Assembly (NCBI GenBank): GCA_013823565.1
Contig: PNMI01000018.1
Span: 1 to 64,000 of the forward strand
Length of the DNA: 64,000 nt
Source of the DNA: Sphingobacteriaceae bacterium
GTDB lineage: Bacteria > Bacteroidota > Bacteroidia > B-17B0 > Aurantibacillaceae
Reading direction: 5' to 3'
This document shows positions 33,934-44,651 of this stretch, in pieces. Under the pieces are notes generated by a model. It saw only the letters and a list, made by a program, of their open reading frames with translations. It did no database searches and was not told the origin of the DNA. The position numbers and the translations under genes are program-made. Position 1 is the stretch's first letter. Each line of letters begins with the position of its first letter.

Positions 33934-35034
33934 ATGGCTTTAAAATGTGGAATTGTTGGGTTGCCAAATGTTGGAAAATCGACCTTGTTTAATTGTTTAA
34001 GTAATGCAAAAGCACAAGCGGCAAACTTTCCGTTTTGTACAATTGAACCAAATGTGGGTGTTATTACCGTTCCAGACGAACGTTTAAATAAATTAGCAGA
34101 ATTAGTAAAACCTCAAGCTTTACAACCAACTACTGTTGAGATTGTGGATATTGCTGGTTTAGTAAAAGGTGCTAGTAAAGGCGAAGGTTTAGGAAATAAG
34201 TTCTTAGCAAACATTCGTGAATGTAATGCTATTTTACATGTATTGCGTTGTTTTGATGATGATAATATTATTCACGTTGACGGTAATGTTAATCCTGTTC
34301 GTGATAAAGAAATTATTGATACAGAGCTACAGTTAAAAGATTTAGAAGCAGTAGATGCAAAATTGAAGAAGTTTGAAAAGCAAGCTAAAACAGGTAACGA
34401 TAAAGATGCTGTGAAAACGTATGCGGCTTGTTCGAAATTAAAAGAAACGTTAGAGAGTGGAAAATCTGCTCGTGCTTGTCAGTTAGAGGAAAGTGAATTA
34501 CCTTTTATTCAAGACTTACATTTATTGACAATTAAACCAGTAATGTATGTGTGTAATGTAGATGAAGCATCTGCTAAAACTGGTAATAAATATGTAGATG
34601 CTGTAAAAGAAGCTATTAAAGGCGAAGGTGCTGAGTTATTAGTAATTACTGCTGCTATGGAAAGTGAAATTTCTTCATTAGAAACCTACGAAGAAAAACA
34701 AATGTTTTTAGCTGAAATGGGATTAGATGAGCCAGGAGTAAACAAACTAATTAAACAAGCGTATAGCTTATTAAAATTACAAACTTACTTTACGGCTGGT
34801 GTAAAAGAAGTTCGCGCTTGGACAATTGAAAAAGGAATGACTGCACCTCAAGCAGCAGGTGTTATTCATACGGATTTCGAAAAAGGATTTATTAGAGCTG
34901 AGGTTATTGGTTATAATGACTATGTAACTTATGGTTCTGAAAATGCTTGTAAAGAAGTTGGTAAATTAAGAGTAGAAGGAAAAGAATATGTAGTAGCTGA
35001 TGGAGATGTAATGCACTTTAGATTTAACGTTTAA
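33934..35034 (+). CDS. ychF: Redox-regulated ATPase YchF
   Basis: The ORF track begins at a TTG (33913). The ATG at 33934 gives [20 protein letters not shown] and 366 residues, normal for the family. The G1 loop GLPNVGKST, a G3 in [17 protein letters not shown], and a variant G4 (NVDEAS) explain the ATP preference. The C-terminal TGS-like domain includes [29 protein letters not shown] and [11 protein letters not shown]. YchF (OLA1) is a universally conserved P-loop ATPase linked to ribosomes and oxidative stress. Confidence 0.97.
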   Translation: MALKCGIVGLPNVGKSTLFNCLSNAKAQAANFPFCTIEPNVGVITVPDERLNKLAELVKPQALQPTTVEIVDIAGLVKGASKGEGLGNKFLANIRECNAILHVLRCFDDDNIIHVDGNVNPVRDKEIIDTELQLKDLEAVDAKLKKFEKQAKTGNDKDAVKTYAACSKLKETLESGKSARACQLEESELPFIQDLHLLTIKPVMYVCNVDEASAKTGNKYVDAVKEAIKGEGAELLVITAAMESEISSLETYEEKQMFLAEMGLDEPGVNKLIKQAYSLLKLQTYFTAGVKEVRAWTIEKGMTAPQAAGVIHTDFEKGFIRAEVIGYNDYVTYGSENACKEVGKLRVEGKEYVVADGDVMHFRFNV

Positions 35035-35044
35035 TGAAAATCTT

Positions 35045-35121
35045 GTCATCACGCCATGGCGTGAGAGCGGAGTCGAGAACAAAAGATTTTTAGAATGCTT
35101 CTCGACTACGCTCGAAGTGAC
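35045..35121. repeat. REP-like palindromic element R2
   Basis: It runs from GTCA to TGAC. The right half reads CTTCTCGACTACGCTCGAAG and mirrors the left half (GAGCGGAGTCGAGAA). The left arm holds its own 14-bp perfect palindrome CACGCCATGGCGTG. It lies between ychF and the AIM24-like gene. Confidence 0.75.
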
Positions 35122-35161
35122 AGTAAATAATAAAAATAAATAAACAACAAAACATTTTATC

Positions 35162-35944
35162 ATGAACAATCACGAAATTGATTACAAATTATTTGGAGAA
35201 GAAATGCAATGTGTGGAAATTGAACTAGATCCACAAGAAGCTGTAATTGCTGAACCAGGAAGTTTTATGATGATGACTGACGGGATTCAAATGCAAACAT
35301 TATTTGGCGATGGTAATGAAACTGGATTTATGAGTAAATTATTTTCTGCTGGTAAGCGTTTGTTAACTGGAGAGAATTTATTCATGACAGTTTATACTAA
35401 CAACTCACAACAAAAACGTCAAGTAACTTTTGCAGCACCTTATGCTGGAAAGATAATTCCATTGGATTTATCGGCATTAGGAACGAAGGTGATTTGTCAG
35501 AAAGATAGTTTTTTATGTGCAGCTAAAGGTGTGGCTGTTGGTATTGAGTTCCAAAAGAAATTAGGAACAGGTTTATTTGGTGGTGAAGGCTTCATCATGC
35601 AAAAGTTAGAAGGTGACGGTATGGCTTTTGTTCACAGTGGTGGACATGTGATAGAAAAAACATTGCAACCTGGAGAAATTTTAAAAATTGATACTGGATG
35701 TATTGTAGCGTTTACAAGTGATGTGAATTACGATATTCAATTTGTAGGAGGAATTAAAAATACATTGTTTGGAGGCGAAGGAGTATTTTATGCAGTATTA
35801 CGTGGACCAGGTAAAGTATGGATTCAAACTTTACCAATTAGTCGTTTAGCTGGAAGAATTTTATCTTATGGTTCAGGCAACAGAAAAGAAGAAGGAAGCA
35901 TTTTAGGAGGATTAGGGAATTTATTAGACGGAGATAGAATTTAA
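35162..35944 (+). CDS. AIM24-family protein (TIGR00266)
   Basis: A 260-residue all-beta protein with internally repeated jelly-roll halves. Typical strings are AVIAEPGSFMMMTDGIQM, GEGFIMQKLEGDGMAFVHSGG, LKIDTGCIVAFT and GGEGVFYAVLRGPGKVWIQTLP. AIM24 proteins are widespread, with a mitochondrial homologue in yeast. Bacterial roles are not established. It is preceded by element R2 and ends 88 nt before parE. Confidence 0.88.
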   Translation: MNNHEIDYKLFGEEMQCVEIELDPQEAVIAEPGSFMMMTDGIQMQTLFGDGNETGFMSKLFSAGKRLLTGENLFMTVYTNNSQQKRQVTFAAPYAGKIIPLDLSALGTKVICQKDSFLCAAKGVAVGIEFQKKLGTGLFGGEGFIMQKLEGDGMAFVHSGGHVIEKTLQPGEILKIDTGCIVAFTSDVNYDIQFVGGIKNTLFGGEGVFYAVLRGPGKVWIQTLPISRLAGRILSYGSGNRKEEGSILGGLGNLLDGDRI

Positions 35945-36032
35945 ATTTAAGAATTTAGTTGTTGGTTGTTGGAGATGATTTAATTGAATAAAAATCAAAC
36001 AACAAAAAACAAAGTTCAAAAAACAAATTGGT

Positions 36033-37898
36033 ATGGCAAAAGAAATAGCAAGTTATAACGAAGACAGTATTAAATCCCTCGATTGGAAAGAGCATATTCG
36101 TATGCGTCCTGGGATGTACATTGGTAAACTTGGAGACGGTTCAGCCTTTGATGACGGTATTTATGTACTGATCAAAGAGGTGATGGATAACTCCATTGAT
36201 GAGTTTATGATGGGTGCTGGAAAGAAAATTGAAGTGGCTGTAAAAGATGGCGCTGTTTCTATTCGAGATTACGGTCGTGGTATTCCATTAGGAAAAGTAG
36301 TAGAGGTTGTTTCTAAAATCAACACGGGTGGTAAATACGATAGCGATGCCTTTAAAAAATCAATTGGTTTAAATGGAGTAGGTACAAAAGCAGTAAACGC
36401 TTTATCTATTAATTTTAGAGTAACAGCTTTCCGTGATGGGCAATCAAAAACGGCTGATTTTTCTTGTGGTAATTTAGTCAAAGAATCAAAGCTCGAAAAA
36501 ACAACCGAAGCAAATGGTACTTATGTAGAATTCAGACCAGATGATACCATCTTTAAAAAATACCATTACGTTCATGAATATATTGATAAGATGTTATGGA
36601 ACTATGCATTCTTAAATACAGGCTTAACTTTATTTTTTAACGGACAAGTTTATAAATCCGATAATGGTTTAAAAGATTTATTAGAAAAAAATATTACAGG
36701 CGAAATTTTATATCCAATCGTTCATTTAAAAGGTGATGATATTGAATTAGCTATGACACATAGTAATGAGCATTATTCAGAAGAATATTATTCGTATGTT
36801 AATGGTCAATATACAACGCAAGGCGGTACACATCAAGCAGCATTTAGAGAGGCAGTCGTAAAAACCATCCGTGAGTTTTATAAAAAAGATTTTGATCCAG
36901 CAGATGTCCGTAAATCTATTATCGCAGCAATTTCTGTGCGTGTGCAAGAACCCGTGTTTGAATCTCAAACAAAAACAAAATTAGGTTCTCAAGAAGTTGC
37001 TCCAGGCGGACAAACTATGCGTTCGTTTGTTGGTGATTTTATTAAACAACAATTAGATAATTACTTACATAAAAATCCAGAAACAGCAAGAGCAATTGAA
37101 GCGAAGATTATTGCTAATGAGAGAGAGCGTAAGGAGTTATCTGGTATTCAAAAATTAGCGCGTGAACGTGCTAAAAAATCAAATTTACATAATAAAAAAT
37201 TACGTGATTGTAGAGTGCATTTGGATGAGGCTAAAAATCCTCGAGCTCACGAAACGACTTTGTTTATTTGTGAGGGAGATTCAGCAAGTGGTTCTATTAC
37301 TAAAACACGTGATGTGAATACACAAGCGGTATTTAGTTTAAAAGGGAAGCCATTAAATTCTTTTGGATTAGGTAAAAAAATAGTTTACGAAAACGAAGAG
37401 TTTAACTTATTACAAGCGGCTTTAAATATTGAAGATAGCTTAGAAGATTTAAGATATAAGAACGTAGTCATTGCTACCGATGCGGATGTGGATGGTATGC
37501 ATATTCGTTTGTTATTGTTAACGTTCTTCTTACAATTCTTCCCGGATTTAGTAAAAAACGGACACGTTTATATTTTACAAACGCCTTTATTCCGTGTGCG
37601 TAATAAAAAAGAAACGGCATACTGTTATAGCGATGAAGAGCGTAAAGCAGCTATTGCTAAATTAGGACCTAAACCAGAGATTACACGATTTAAGGGATTA
37701 GGTGAGATTTCGCCAGATGAGTTTAAACATTTTATTGGAAAAGATATTCGTTTAGAACCAGTATTATTAGATCAACAAGCGTCTATTCAACAGTTATTAA
37801 GTTACTATATGGGTAAAAACACACAGGATAGACAAGAGTTTATTATTGAGAATTTACGTGTTGAGATTGATGCAGAAGAAGAGTTGTTGAAAGCGTAA
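36033..37898 (+). CDS. parE: DNA topoisomerase IV subunit B (GyrB/ParE family)
   Basis: A 621-residue type IIA topoisomerase ATPase subunit. The GHKL ATP site shows [21 protein letters not shown] and [13 protein letters not shown]. The transducer domain contains the QTKTKLGS block, and the TOPRIM domain EGDSASGS (near 415) and [11 protein letters not shown]. The protein ends directly after the TOPRIM tail. It is followed 60 nt later by parC, so both subunits come from one locus; this pairing, away from gyrA, supports topoisomerase IV rather than gyrase. Confidence 0.94.
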   Translation: MAKEIASYNEDSIKSLDWKEHIRMRPGMYIGKLGDGSAFDDGIYVLIKEVMDNSIDEFMMGAGKKIEVAVKDGAVSIRDYGRGIPLGKVVEVVSKINTGGKYDSDAFKKSIGLNGVGTKAVNALSINFRVTAFRDGQSKTADFSCGNLVKESKLEKTTEANGTYVEFRPDDTIFKKYHYVHEYIDKMLWNYAFLNTGLTLFFNGQVYKSDNGLKDLLEKNITGEILYPIVHLKGDDIELAMTHSNEHYSEEYYSYVNGQYTTQGGTHQAAFREAVVKTIREFYKKDFDPADVRKSIIAAISVRVQEPVFESQTKTKLGSQEVAPGGQTMRSFVGDFIKQQLDNYLHKNPETARAIEAKIIANERERKELSGIQKLARERAKKSNLHNKKLRDCRVHLDEAKNPRAHETTLFICEGDSASGSITKTRDVNTQAVFSLKGKPLNSFGLGKKIVYENEEFNLLQAALNIEDSLEDLRYKNVVIATDADVDGMHIRLLLLTFFLQFFPDLVKNGHVYILQTPLFRVRNKKETAYCYSDEERKAAIAKLGPKPEITRFKGLGEISPDEFKHFIGKDIRLEPVLLDQQASIQQLLSYYMGKNTQDRQEFIIENLRVEIDAEEELLKA

Positions 37899-37958
37899 TT
37901 AAAATAGATGTTAGTCTGAGTTAATTGAAGACTATTAAAAAAAGAATGATTTACAAAA

Positions 37959-40583
37959 ATGGAAGAAAATACAAATAACGAACACAACGAATTAGGAACA
38001 GTAAAGCATGTTTCTGGCATGTTTAAAACCTGGTTTATTGATTATGCCTCTTATGTAATTTTAGAGCGTGCGGTTCCTGCCATGGAAGATGGTTTAAAGC
38101 CGGTACAGCGTCGTATTTTACATAGTATGTGGGAACTAGAAGACGGACGTTACAATAAAGTAGCTAACTTAATTGGTAACACCATGAAGTATCATCCACA
38201 TGGTGATGCGAGTATTGGTGATGCATTAGTGGCTATTGGACAGAAAGACTTGCTAATTGATATGCAAGGAAACTGGGGTAATATTTTAACAGGAGATAGC
38301 GCTGCGGCTCCTCGTTACATCGAAGCACGTTTATCTAAATTAGGACAAGAAATTATTTTTAATCCTAAAACTACTAATTGGGGAATGAGTTACGATGGTC
38401 GTAATAAAGAACCAATTACTTTACCGGTTAAATTTCCTTTAGTATTAGCGCATGGTGTTGAAGGTATTGCAGTTGGTTTAGCAACAAAGATTTTACCTCA
38501 TAACTTTAATGAATTAATTGATGCGTCTATTCAAATTTTACGTGGGCGTAAAGCGGTTATTTATCCTGATTTTGTAACTGGTGGTATTGCGGATTTTAGT
38601 GATTACAAAGATGGATTACGTGGCGGTAAAGTTAAAATCAGAGCGCGTGTTAAAGAATTAAATTCCAAAACATTAATTATTTCCGAAATTCCTTTTGGAA
38701 CAACAACGGGGACTTTAATTGATTCAATTATTGCAGCTAACGATAAAGGAAAAATTAAGATTAAAAAAGTAGAAGACAATACGTCTGAAAATGTTGAAAT
38801 TTTAATTCACTTACAGCCTGGTATTTCTCCTGATAAAACCATTGATGCTTTATATGCATTTACAAATTGTGAATTAAGTATTTCGCCAAATGCTTGTATC
38901 ATTGAAGATAAGAAGCCTCGTTTTGTTGGTGTTAGTGAAATTTTGAAAATCTCTACTCAACAAACGTTGGCTTTGTTAAAACGTGAGTTAGAAATTGAGT
39001 TAAGTGAACTTCAAGAAAAATGGCATTTTGCTTCTTTAGAGAAACTATTTATTAAAGAAGAAATGTATATCGACTTTAAGAAATATTCTAACAGAGAAAC
39101 CTTATATGAATATTTATATGAGCGTTTTAAACCACATCGTAAAAAATTAATTAGAGAAATTACAGATGAGGATTTACAACGTTTAACTCAAATTCCTATG
39201 ATTCGTATCACTCGTTTTGATACGATTAAAGCGGAAGAGCATATGAAAGAGTTAGATGCTAAAATTGAAACTGTAAAAGGACATTTAGCTAACCTAATAG
39301 ATTATGCTGTTGAGTACTTTAAAAATTTAAAGAAAAAATACGGAGCAGGAAGAGAGCGTAAAACGGAAACTAAAGAGTTAGAAACCATTGTTGCTACTGA
39401 AGTAATTATGGCTAACGAGAAGTTATACGTGAATCGTGCAGAAGGATTTGCTGGTAAGAGCTTGAAAAAAGATGAGTTTGTTTGTGATTGCTCAGACTTA
39501 GACGATATCATTGCTTTTACAAAAGATGGTAAAATGAAAGTGTTTAAAGTATCCGATAAAGTATTTATTGGTAAAGACATTATTTACATTGCTATCTTCA
39601 AGAAAAATGATGAGCGTACTACGTATAATATGATATATACGGATGGTCCAAAAGGTGTAACCTTTATCAAACGTTTTAATGTAACGGGTGTTACACGTGA
39701 AAAAGAATACGATTTAACTAAAGGCACTGCAAACTCTACAGTTCATTGGTTTACGATTAATCCAAATGGCGAAGCAGAAAAAGTGCAAGTGATTTTAAAA
39801 CCAGTTGCGGGCTTGCGTAAGTTTGAATTAGACGTTGATTTTGCTGAAATTCCAGTTAAAGGAAGAGCATCAACAGGAAATATTGTAACGAAGTATGCGG
39901 TTAAAAAAGTGTTATTAAAAACTAAAGGAACTTCTACATTAGCGGCTGAAGATTATTGGTTTAATGACGCGGTTCATCGTTTAAATAGAGAAAATAAAGG
40001 AACATATTTAGGTAAGTTTGCTGGCGATGATAAAATCTTAACTGTTACAAGCAAAGGATACTATAAATTATACACGTATGATGTCTTAAATCACTTTGAT
40101 GAAGATATTATCTTAATCGAAAAATATTACCCTGAGTTAGTATTGTCTTGTATTTATTATGATGGAGAAAGTAAATCATATATTACTAAGCGTTTTATTC
40201 CTGAAAATACAACAGCCAAAACATTAATTATTACGGAGAATGAAAATTCTCGAATGGAATTAATCACTTCTCAAATATTACCTATTGTTGATATAAAATT
40301 CAATAAAGAAAAAGATAAAGTAATACCTGATGAAGCGGTTAATTTAGTGGAGTTTGCTCCAATGGTAAACATGAAAGCTAAAGGGAAAAAATTAACGTCT
40401 TATAAAGTAAAAGAAATTAATTTACGATTATCAGAGGAAATTATTTTAGATGATTATGATGAGGCAGATGAAAATATTGGAGATAATGGAATGTCGCCAA
40501 TGGAATTACACCGCCGAGCTATGGAAAAACTAGATAGTAGTAATTTTAAAGGAAAAGACGGTCAAATTAATTTTGATTTTTAG
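37959..40583 (+). CDS. parC: DNA topoisomerase IV subunit A (ParC family)
   Basis: An 874-residue subunit. The breakage-reunion domain has the QRRILHSMWELEDG block, YHPHGDASIGDAL and the catalytic tyrosine Y120 in AAAPRYIEARLSK. The coiled-coil gate and a C-terminal beta region follow (from about 500, e.g. FTKDGKMKVFKVSDKV), with no GyrA box evident by eye. The extended acidic C-terminus (ILDDYDEADENIGD) is distinctive. It makes the double-strand break used to decatenate chromosomes together with ParE. Confidence 0.94.
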   Translation: MEENTNNEHNELGTVKHVSGMFKTWFIDYASYVILERAVPAMEDGLKPVQRRILHSMWELEDGRYNKVANLIGNTMKYHPHGDASIGDALVAIGQKDLLIDMQGNWGNILTGDSAAAPRYIEARLSKLGQEIIFNPKTTNWGMSYDGRNKEPITLPVKFPLVLAHGVEGIAVGLATKILPHNFNELIDASIQILRGRKAVIYPDFVTGGIADFSDYKDGLRGGKVKIRARVKELNSKTLIISEIPFGTTTGTLIDSIIAANDKGKIKIKKVEDNTSENVEILIHLQPGISPDKTIDALYAFTNCELSISPNACIIEDKKPRFVGVSEILKISTQQTLALLKRELEIELSELQEKWHFASLEKLFIKEEMYIDFKKYSNRETLYEYLYERFKPHRKKLIREITDEDLQRLTQIPMIRITRFDTIKAEEHMKELDAKIETVKGHLANLIDYAVEYFKNLKKKYGAGRERKTETKELETIVATEVIMANEKLYVNRAEGFAGKSLKKDEFVCDCSDLDDIIAFTKDGKMKVFKVSDKVFIGKDIIYIAIFKKNDERTTYNMIYTDGPKGVTFIKRFNVTGVTREKEYDLTKGTANSTVHWFTINPNGEAEKVQVILKPVAGLRKFELDVDFAEIPVKGRASTGNIVTKYAVKKVLLKTKGTSTLAAEDYWFNDAVHRLNRENKGTYLGKFAGDDKILTVTSKGYYKLYTYDVLNHFDEDIILIEKYYPELVLSCIYYDGESKSYITKRFIPENTTAKTLIITENENSRMELITSQILPIVDIKFNKEKDKVIPDEAVNLVEFAPMVNMKAKGKKLTSYKVKEINLRLSEEIILDDYDEADENIGDNGMSPMELHRRAMEKLDSSNFKGKDGQINFDF

Positions 40584-40600
40584 GAACTGATGTATCAAAC

Positions 40601-40656
40601 GTCACCCTGAACTTGTTTCAGGGTCTCGTGAGATGCTGAAACAAGTTCAGCATGAC
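40601..40656. repeat. REP-like palindromic element R3
   Basis: GTCACCCTGAACTTGTTTC on the left mirrors GAAACAAGTTCAGCATGAC on the right. Each half folds on itself (CCTGAA/TTCAGG and GCTGAA/TTCAGC). It ends 2 nt before the waaA ATG, so it occupies the entire parC-waaA gap. Confidence 0.8.
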
Positions 40657-40658
40657 AT

Positions 40659-41915
40659 ATGATTTTATACAACCTTGGAATATATGCTTTTCAAATGGGA
40701 TTAAAATTGGCTTCGCCATTTAATCCTAAAGCAAAGTTGTGGGTTGAGGGAAGAAAAAACTGGGAAGAAAATTTAAAATCAAACGTATCGAGCCTGCAAT
40801 TAGAAAATGCAGTTTGGTTTCATTGCGCATCTTTAGGTGAGTTTGAACAAGGTAGACCAGTTATCGAAAAATTGAAAAAAGACTACCCTCAACAAAAAGT
40901 AGTGCTAACTTTTTTCTCTCCATCAGGTTACGAAATTCAAAAAAATTATCCTTACGCCGACTTAGTTGCTTATTTGCCAGCAGATACAGCTACAAATGCT
41001 CTCAAATTTCTATCAATATTAAAACCTAAGTTAGCCATATTTGTGAAGTACGAATTTTGGTTAAATTATTTATTTGCTTTAGAGCATAAACATATACCAA
41101 CTTTTTTAACTTCAACGGTTATCAAAAAACATCAATCGTTTTTTAAATGGTATGGTGCTAATTTTCGAAAAGCATTAAAGACGTATCATACCATTTATAC
41201 TCAAGATGTTCACTCAATAAAGCTATTAAGAGTTTTAAAAGTAAGTACAGGAGTTTTAACTGGAGATACACGCTTTGATAGAGTTTTGCAAATTTGCTCT
41301 GCTCCTAAACAAATTAAAGAAATCGAAGACTTTGCAAAAAAATCGTTTGTGGTTGTTGCAGGAAGTTCTTGGCAAAAAGATGAAGATTATTTAATTGAAT
41401 CTTACGTTGCTTTAAAACAAAAACATCCGCAACTTAAATTAATTATTGCGCCCCACGAAATCGATAAAAAAAATATAGATCGCTTGAGTAATTTATTAAT
41501 CAAAAATAAATTAAGTTTTCATTTATTTTCTGATAATCCTCCTAGTTACACAGATTCTATTTTAGTGGTTAATGCTATAGGTTTTTTATCGTCTATTTAT
41601 CAATATGGAACGGTTGCTTTTATTGGCGGAGGATTTACAAATGGTATTCATAATATTTTAGAACCAACAGTGTATGGTTTACCAGTTTTATTCGGACCAA
41701 ATTATCATAAATTTAACGAAGCCTTTGAAGTGATTGATTTAAATGCGGGCTTTGTGATTAATGACGCGAATGAATTAACACAAAAATTAAATCTATTAAT
41801 AGAAGACAAAAATGTATTAGCAGAATCTTCTAGTTTGGCTAAAAATTATGTTCTTAAAAACTCAGGAGCCACCAATAAAATTATGGATGGCTTAAAGCCT
41901 TATTTGTTAGCCTAA
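40659..41915 (+). CDS. waaA: 3-deoxy-D-manno-octulosonic acid (Kdo) transferase
   Basis: A 418-residue GT30 enzyme. A short hydrophobic N-terminal anchor (LYNLGIYAFQMGLKLASPF) is followed by WFHCASLGEFEQGRP, with the catalytic glutamate, VVLTFFSPSGYEI, KYEFWLNYLFAL, and in the C-terminal half VVNAIGFLSSIYQYGTVAFIGGGF and EPTVYGLPVLFGP. It adds Kdo to lipid A precursor on the inner membrane and shows that the organism makes Kdo-lipid A. A REP-like element directly precedes the start. The gene ends overlap the convergent SLC13 gene by 9 nt. Confidence 0.95.
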   Translation: MILYNLGIYAFQMGLKLASPFNPKAKLWVEGRKNWEENLKSNVSSLQLENAVWFHCASLGEFEQGRPVIEKLKKDYPQQKVVLTFFSPSGYEIQKNYPYADLVAYLPADTATNALKFLSILKPKLAIFVKYEFWLNYLFALEHKHIPTFLTSTVIKKHQSFFKWYGANFRKALKTYHTIYTQDVHSIKLLRVLKVSTGVLTGDTRFDRVLQICSAPKQIKEIEDFAKKSFVVVAGSSWQKDEDYLIESYVALKQKHPQLKLIIAPHEIDKKNIDRLSNLLIKNKLSFHLFSDNPPSYTDSILVVNAIGFLSSIYQYGTVAFIGGGFTNGIHNILEPTVYGLPVLFGPNYHKFNEAFEVIDLNAGFVINDANELTQKLNLLIEDKNVLAESSSLAKNYVLKNSGATNKIMDGLKPYLLA

Positions 41916-43376
41916 GAATATATAACAAAAAATGGTGATTAAGAGTATTCCAATCGCATCTAATACCAAACCAACCTTAAACATATCTTTTATATCAATG
42001 CGTTTGGTTCCAAACACAATCGTATTAGCTGCAGTAGCTACTGGTAACATAAATCCTAAGGAGGCAGCAAAAGTTGCTGGTATCATTAATAATAAAGGTG
42101 GTAAGTCTAAATCTTTTTGCAAAGCAATCATCACTGGAATAGCTAACTGAATACTCGCAATATTAGAAGCAAATTCGCTAATGATAGTCACAATGACACA
42201 AATACCTAAGATAATAAAAATGATATGAACACCTTTCAACGCCGTTAAACAATTTGCTAACCAATCGCTTAATCCTGACACATCAAAACCATAAGCCAAA
42301 GCAAAACCGCTACCAAACATTAAAATAATATCGTAACGTATTTTTTTTGCGTCTTCCCATTCCAATAAGGCTTCGCCTTTGTTTTGTTTACTAGGAATTA
42401 AAAATAGAAGCAGGGCTGCTAAAATTGCTACCGAAGCATCGTCTACTAATTTTGGATTAGTAAATAAATGATTCCAACCTCTGTAGGTAAATGTTTCAAA
42501 AGCAATATCGGAACGTGTAAACCATAATAACATACAACTTACAAAAATACCAGCAATCCATTTTTCTTCGTAAGAGAATTTACCTAAGGTGGTGTAGTTA
42601 TTTTTGAAATGGTGTTTTCCTAAATTTGTGATGGTTACTTTTTTACGTAAGTAATAAAAACGTAAAACAAAAAATGTGGCTACTAAAAATAAGGCTGATA
42701 AAGGAAATCCAATAGAAGCCCATTTCAAAAAGTTCAAGTCATTTAAATCAGGAAAAGCTTCTTTGTAGGCTTTAAAAAAATACATGTTTGGAGGAGTGCC
42801 CACAGGAGTTGCCATACCACCAATAGTTGCCGAAAAAGCTAAGCCTAATAAGATGGCTGCTGCAAAACGCCCTTTACTTTTTTCTCCATGAATAAACTCA
42901 TCTGTTTCGCTAATTAAAGCCATTACAGCCCCAAATAACATCATGGTGGTAGCCGTGTTCGAAATCCAATTACTAATTAAATAAGATGATAGCATCACGC
43001 CTAACAAAATATGATGAGGCTTGGTTCCAACAACAGACAATATTTTAATAGCAATTCGTTTATGTAAATGCCATTTCTCAATAGCAAAGGCCAGCATAAA
43101 ACCACCTATAAATAAAAAAATAATGCTATCGGTGTATTGCTGTGCTACCGATTTGGTATCTGCTATACCTAATAAAGGCATAAACAAAAAAGGAATTAAA
43201 GCAGTCACCGCTAAATGAACGGCTTCAGTAAACCACCATAAACTCATCCAGACGGCCATTCCTGCCATCAGAGTCACTTTTGGATTAGCTGGATCTAAAT
43301 CAGTAAATAACCAAATTAAAGAGGCTGCAAGTGGCCCTAAAAGAATTAAAAGATATTTTGATATATTTTTGTTCAT
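41907..43376 (-). CDS. SLC13/DASS-family sodium:anion symporter
   Basis: The track starts at a TTG (43391). The ATG at 43376 gives MNKNISKYLL and 489 residues. About 11-13 membrane helices are present. The two SN-T-like hairpin motifs of the DASS family are visible: SNTATTMMLFG near 147 and FMLPVATAANTIVFG near 450. Members import di- and tricarboxylates, sulfate or phosphate with Na+; which one is used here cannot be read off. A minus-strand TAAATTTG -7 box lies at 43396-43389. Confidence 0.88.
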   Translation of the reverse strand: MNKNISKYLLILLGPLAASLIWLFTDLDPANPKVTLMAGMAVWMSLWWFTEAVHLAVTALIPFLFMPLLGIADTKSVAQQYTDSIIFLFIGGFMLAFAIEKWHLHKRIAIKILSVVGTKPHHILLGVMLSSYLISNWISNTATTMMLFGAVMALISETDEFIHGEKSKGRFAAAILLGLAFSATIGGMATPVGTPPNMYFFKAYKEAFPDLNDLNFLKWASIGFPLSALFLVATFFVLRFYYLRKKVTITNLGKHHFKNNYTTLGKFSYEEKWIAGIFVSCMLLWFTRSDIAFETFTYRGWNHLFTNPKLVDDASVAILAALLLFLIPSKQNKGEALLEWEDAKKIRYDIILMFGSGFALAYGFDVSGLSDWLANCLTALKGVHIIFIILGICVIVTIISEFASNIASIQLAIPVMIALQKDLDLPPLLLMIPATFAASLGFMLPVATAANTIVFGTKRIDIKDMFKVGLVLDAIGILLITIFCYIFLG

Positions 43377-43430
43377 TATATAATATAACAAATTTAGTAT
43401 TTTAACTTTACCAAAAAATTATTAGTGCCG

Positions 43431-44372
43431 ATGCGAATTATATTTATGGGAACTCCTGAATTTGCGGTTGCAAGTTTAGATATATTAGTACAAAACAATT
43501 ATGATATCGTTGCTGTGGTGACTGTGCCAGATAAACCAGCTGGGCGAGGACAACAGTTGCAACAATCGGCTGTAAAAAAATATGCTTTAGAAAAAGGCCT
43601 AAAAGTTTTGCAACCCGAAAAACTAAAAGACGAAGCATTTATTAATGAACTAAAAGAACTAAAAGCAGATTTACAAATTGTGGTTGCTTTTAGAATGTTG
43701 CCCGAAGTGGTTTGGAATATGCCGCCATTAGGGACTTATAATTTACATGGTTCTTTATTGCCAAAATACAGAGGCGCTGCACCTATTAATTGGGCGGTGA
43801 TTAATGGAGAAACAGAAAGTGGAGTTACCAGCTTTAAATTAAAACATGAGATTGATACAGGTAATATGTTGTTTCAAGAAAAAGCACCGATTACTAAAAC
43901 TACAACAGCTGGCGAATTGCATGATACTTTAATGAAAGTAGGAGCAGAGGTTATTTTAAAAACAGTGAAAGCCATAGAGAGTGGTAACTATGAATTAAAA
44001 CCACAAGACGATTCGCAAAGTATTCATGCACCAAAATTATTTAAAGAGACTTGCAAAATTAATTGGAACAATCCTGCCGAAAAAATATATAATTTAATAC
44101 GAGGCTTATCACCTTATCCAGCAGCCTTTACAGAGTTTGTGGATAAGAACAATCAAATATTGGGTGTAAAAATATTTACATCAGAGATTGAAGAAACGCA
44201 ACATACACATAATGCAGGTGACGTGAAGAGTGACGGCAAAACCTTTTTGAAAGTGGCTTGTAGCAATGGCTTTATACATATTAAAGAATTGCAAATGGCT
44301 GGTAAAAAAAGAATGCTCGTTGAAGAATTTTTACGCGGATTTAAACTAGATGATGGCTTTAAATTCAGCTAG
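43431..44372 (+). CDS. fmt: Methionyl-tRNA formyltransferase
   Basis: The track starts at a GTG (43425). The ATG at 43431 gives MRIIFMGTPEFAVASL and 313 residues, the standard N-terminus. Catalytic N-H-D set: NLHGSLLPKYRGAAP and the D in HEIDTGNM. The C-terminal OB-like domain (NLIRGLSPYPAAFTEF) binds the tRNA. It formylates initiator Met-tRNA. No def gene is adjacent. It lies divergent from the SLC13 gene with only 54 nt between starts. Confidence 0.97.
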   Translation: MRIIFMGTPEFAVASLDILVQNNYDIVAVVTVPDKPAGRGQQLQQSAVKKYALEKGLKVLQPEKLKDEAFINELKELKADLQIVVAFRMLPEVVWNMPPLGTYNLHGSLLPKYRGAAPINWAVINGETESGVTSFKLKHEIDTGNMLFQEKAPITKTTTAGELHDTLMKVGAEVILKTVKAIESGNYELKPQDDSQSIHAPKLFKETCKINWNNPAEKIYNLIRGLSPYPAAFTEFVDKNNQILGVKIFTSEIEETQHTHNAGDVKSDGKTFLKVACSNGFIHIKELQMAGKKRMLVEEFLRGFKLDDGFKFS

Positions 44373-44408
44373 CTTGTAATTGTTTGTTATTACTGCATTT
44401 CAAGGCAT

Positions 44409-44456
44409 GTTACTTCGAGCGCCTGCCTTGTCGGCAGACAGGGAGTAGAGAAGTGA
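44409..44456. repeat. REP-like palindromic element R4
   Basis: GTTACTTCGAGCG on the left faces GGAGTAGAGAAGTGA on the right, around a nested CTGCC-TTGTC-GGCAG hairpin. This is a decayed copy of the TTCGAG/CTCGAA type, in the 402-nt fmt-HU gap. Confidence 0.6.
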
Positions 44457-44651
44457 ATGAAAAATAATAACAAGAATTTCTTTACGTATATATATGTACA
44501 TATTATATAAGGTATACTTATTATAAGTAAACGCTTTATTAATAGTAAATCACACTTATTGAGGGTTGAAAAGGGTTATTATTAGACATTTTAGAGATTT
44601 GTTGTAGGCGAAAGTCCCATTATAATAGAGATACAGGGCATATTTATTAAC
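44457..44651. other. AT-rich gene-free stretch between fmt and HU
   Basis: The fmt-HU gap is 402 nt and no ORF of credible composition was found in it. It contains R4, a TACTTATTATAAGTA dyad (44516-44530), a GGCGAAAGTCCC segment, two direct repeats of TTTATTAACAAA (the second inside the terminator), an orphan terminator and the HU promoter. A short untranslated RNA ending at 44689 is possible but not demonstrated. Confidence 0.4.
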
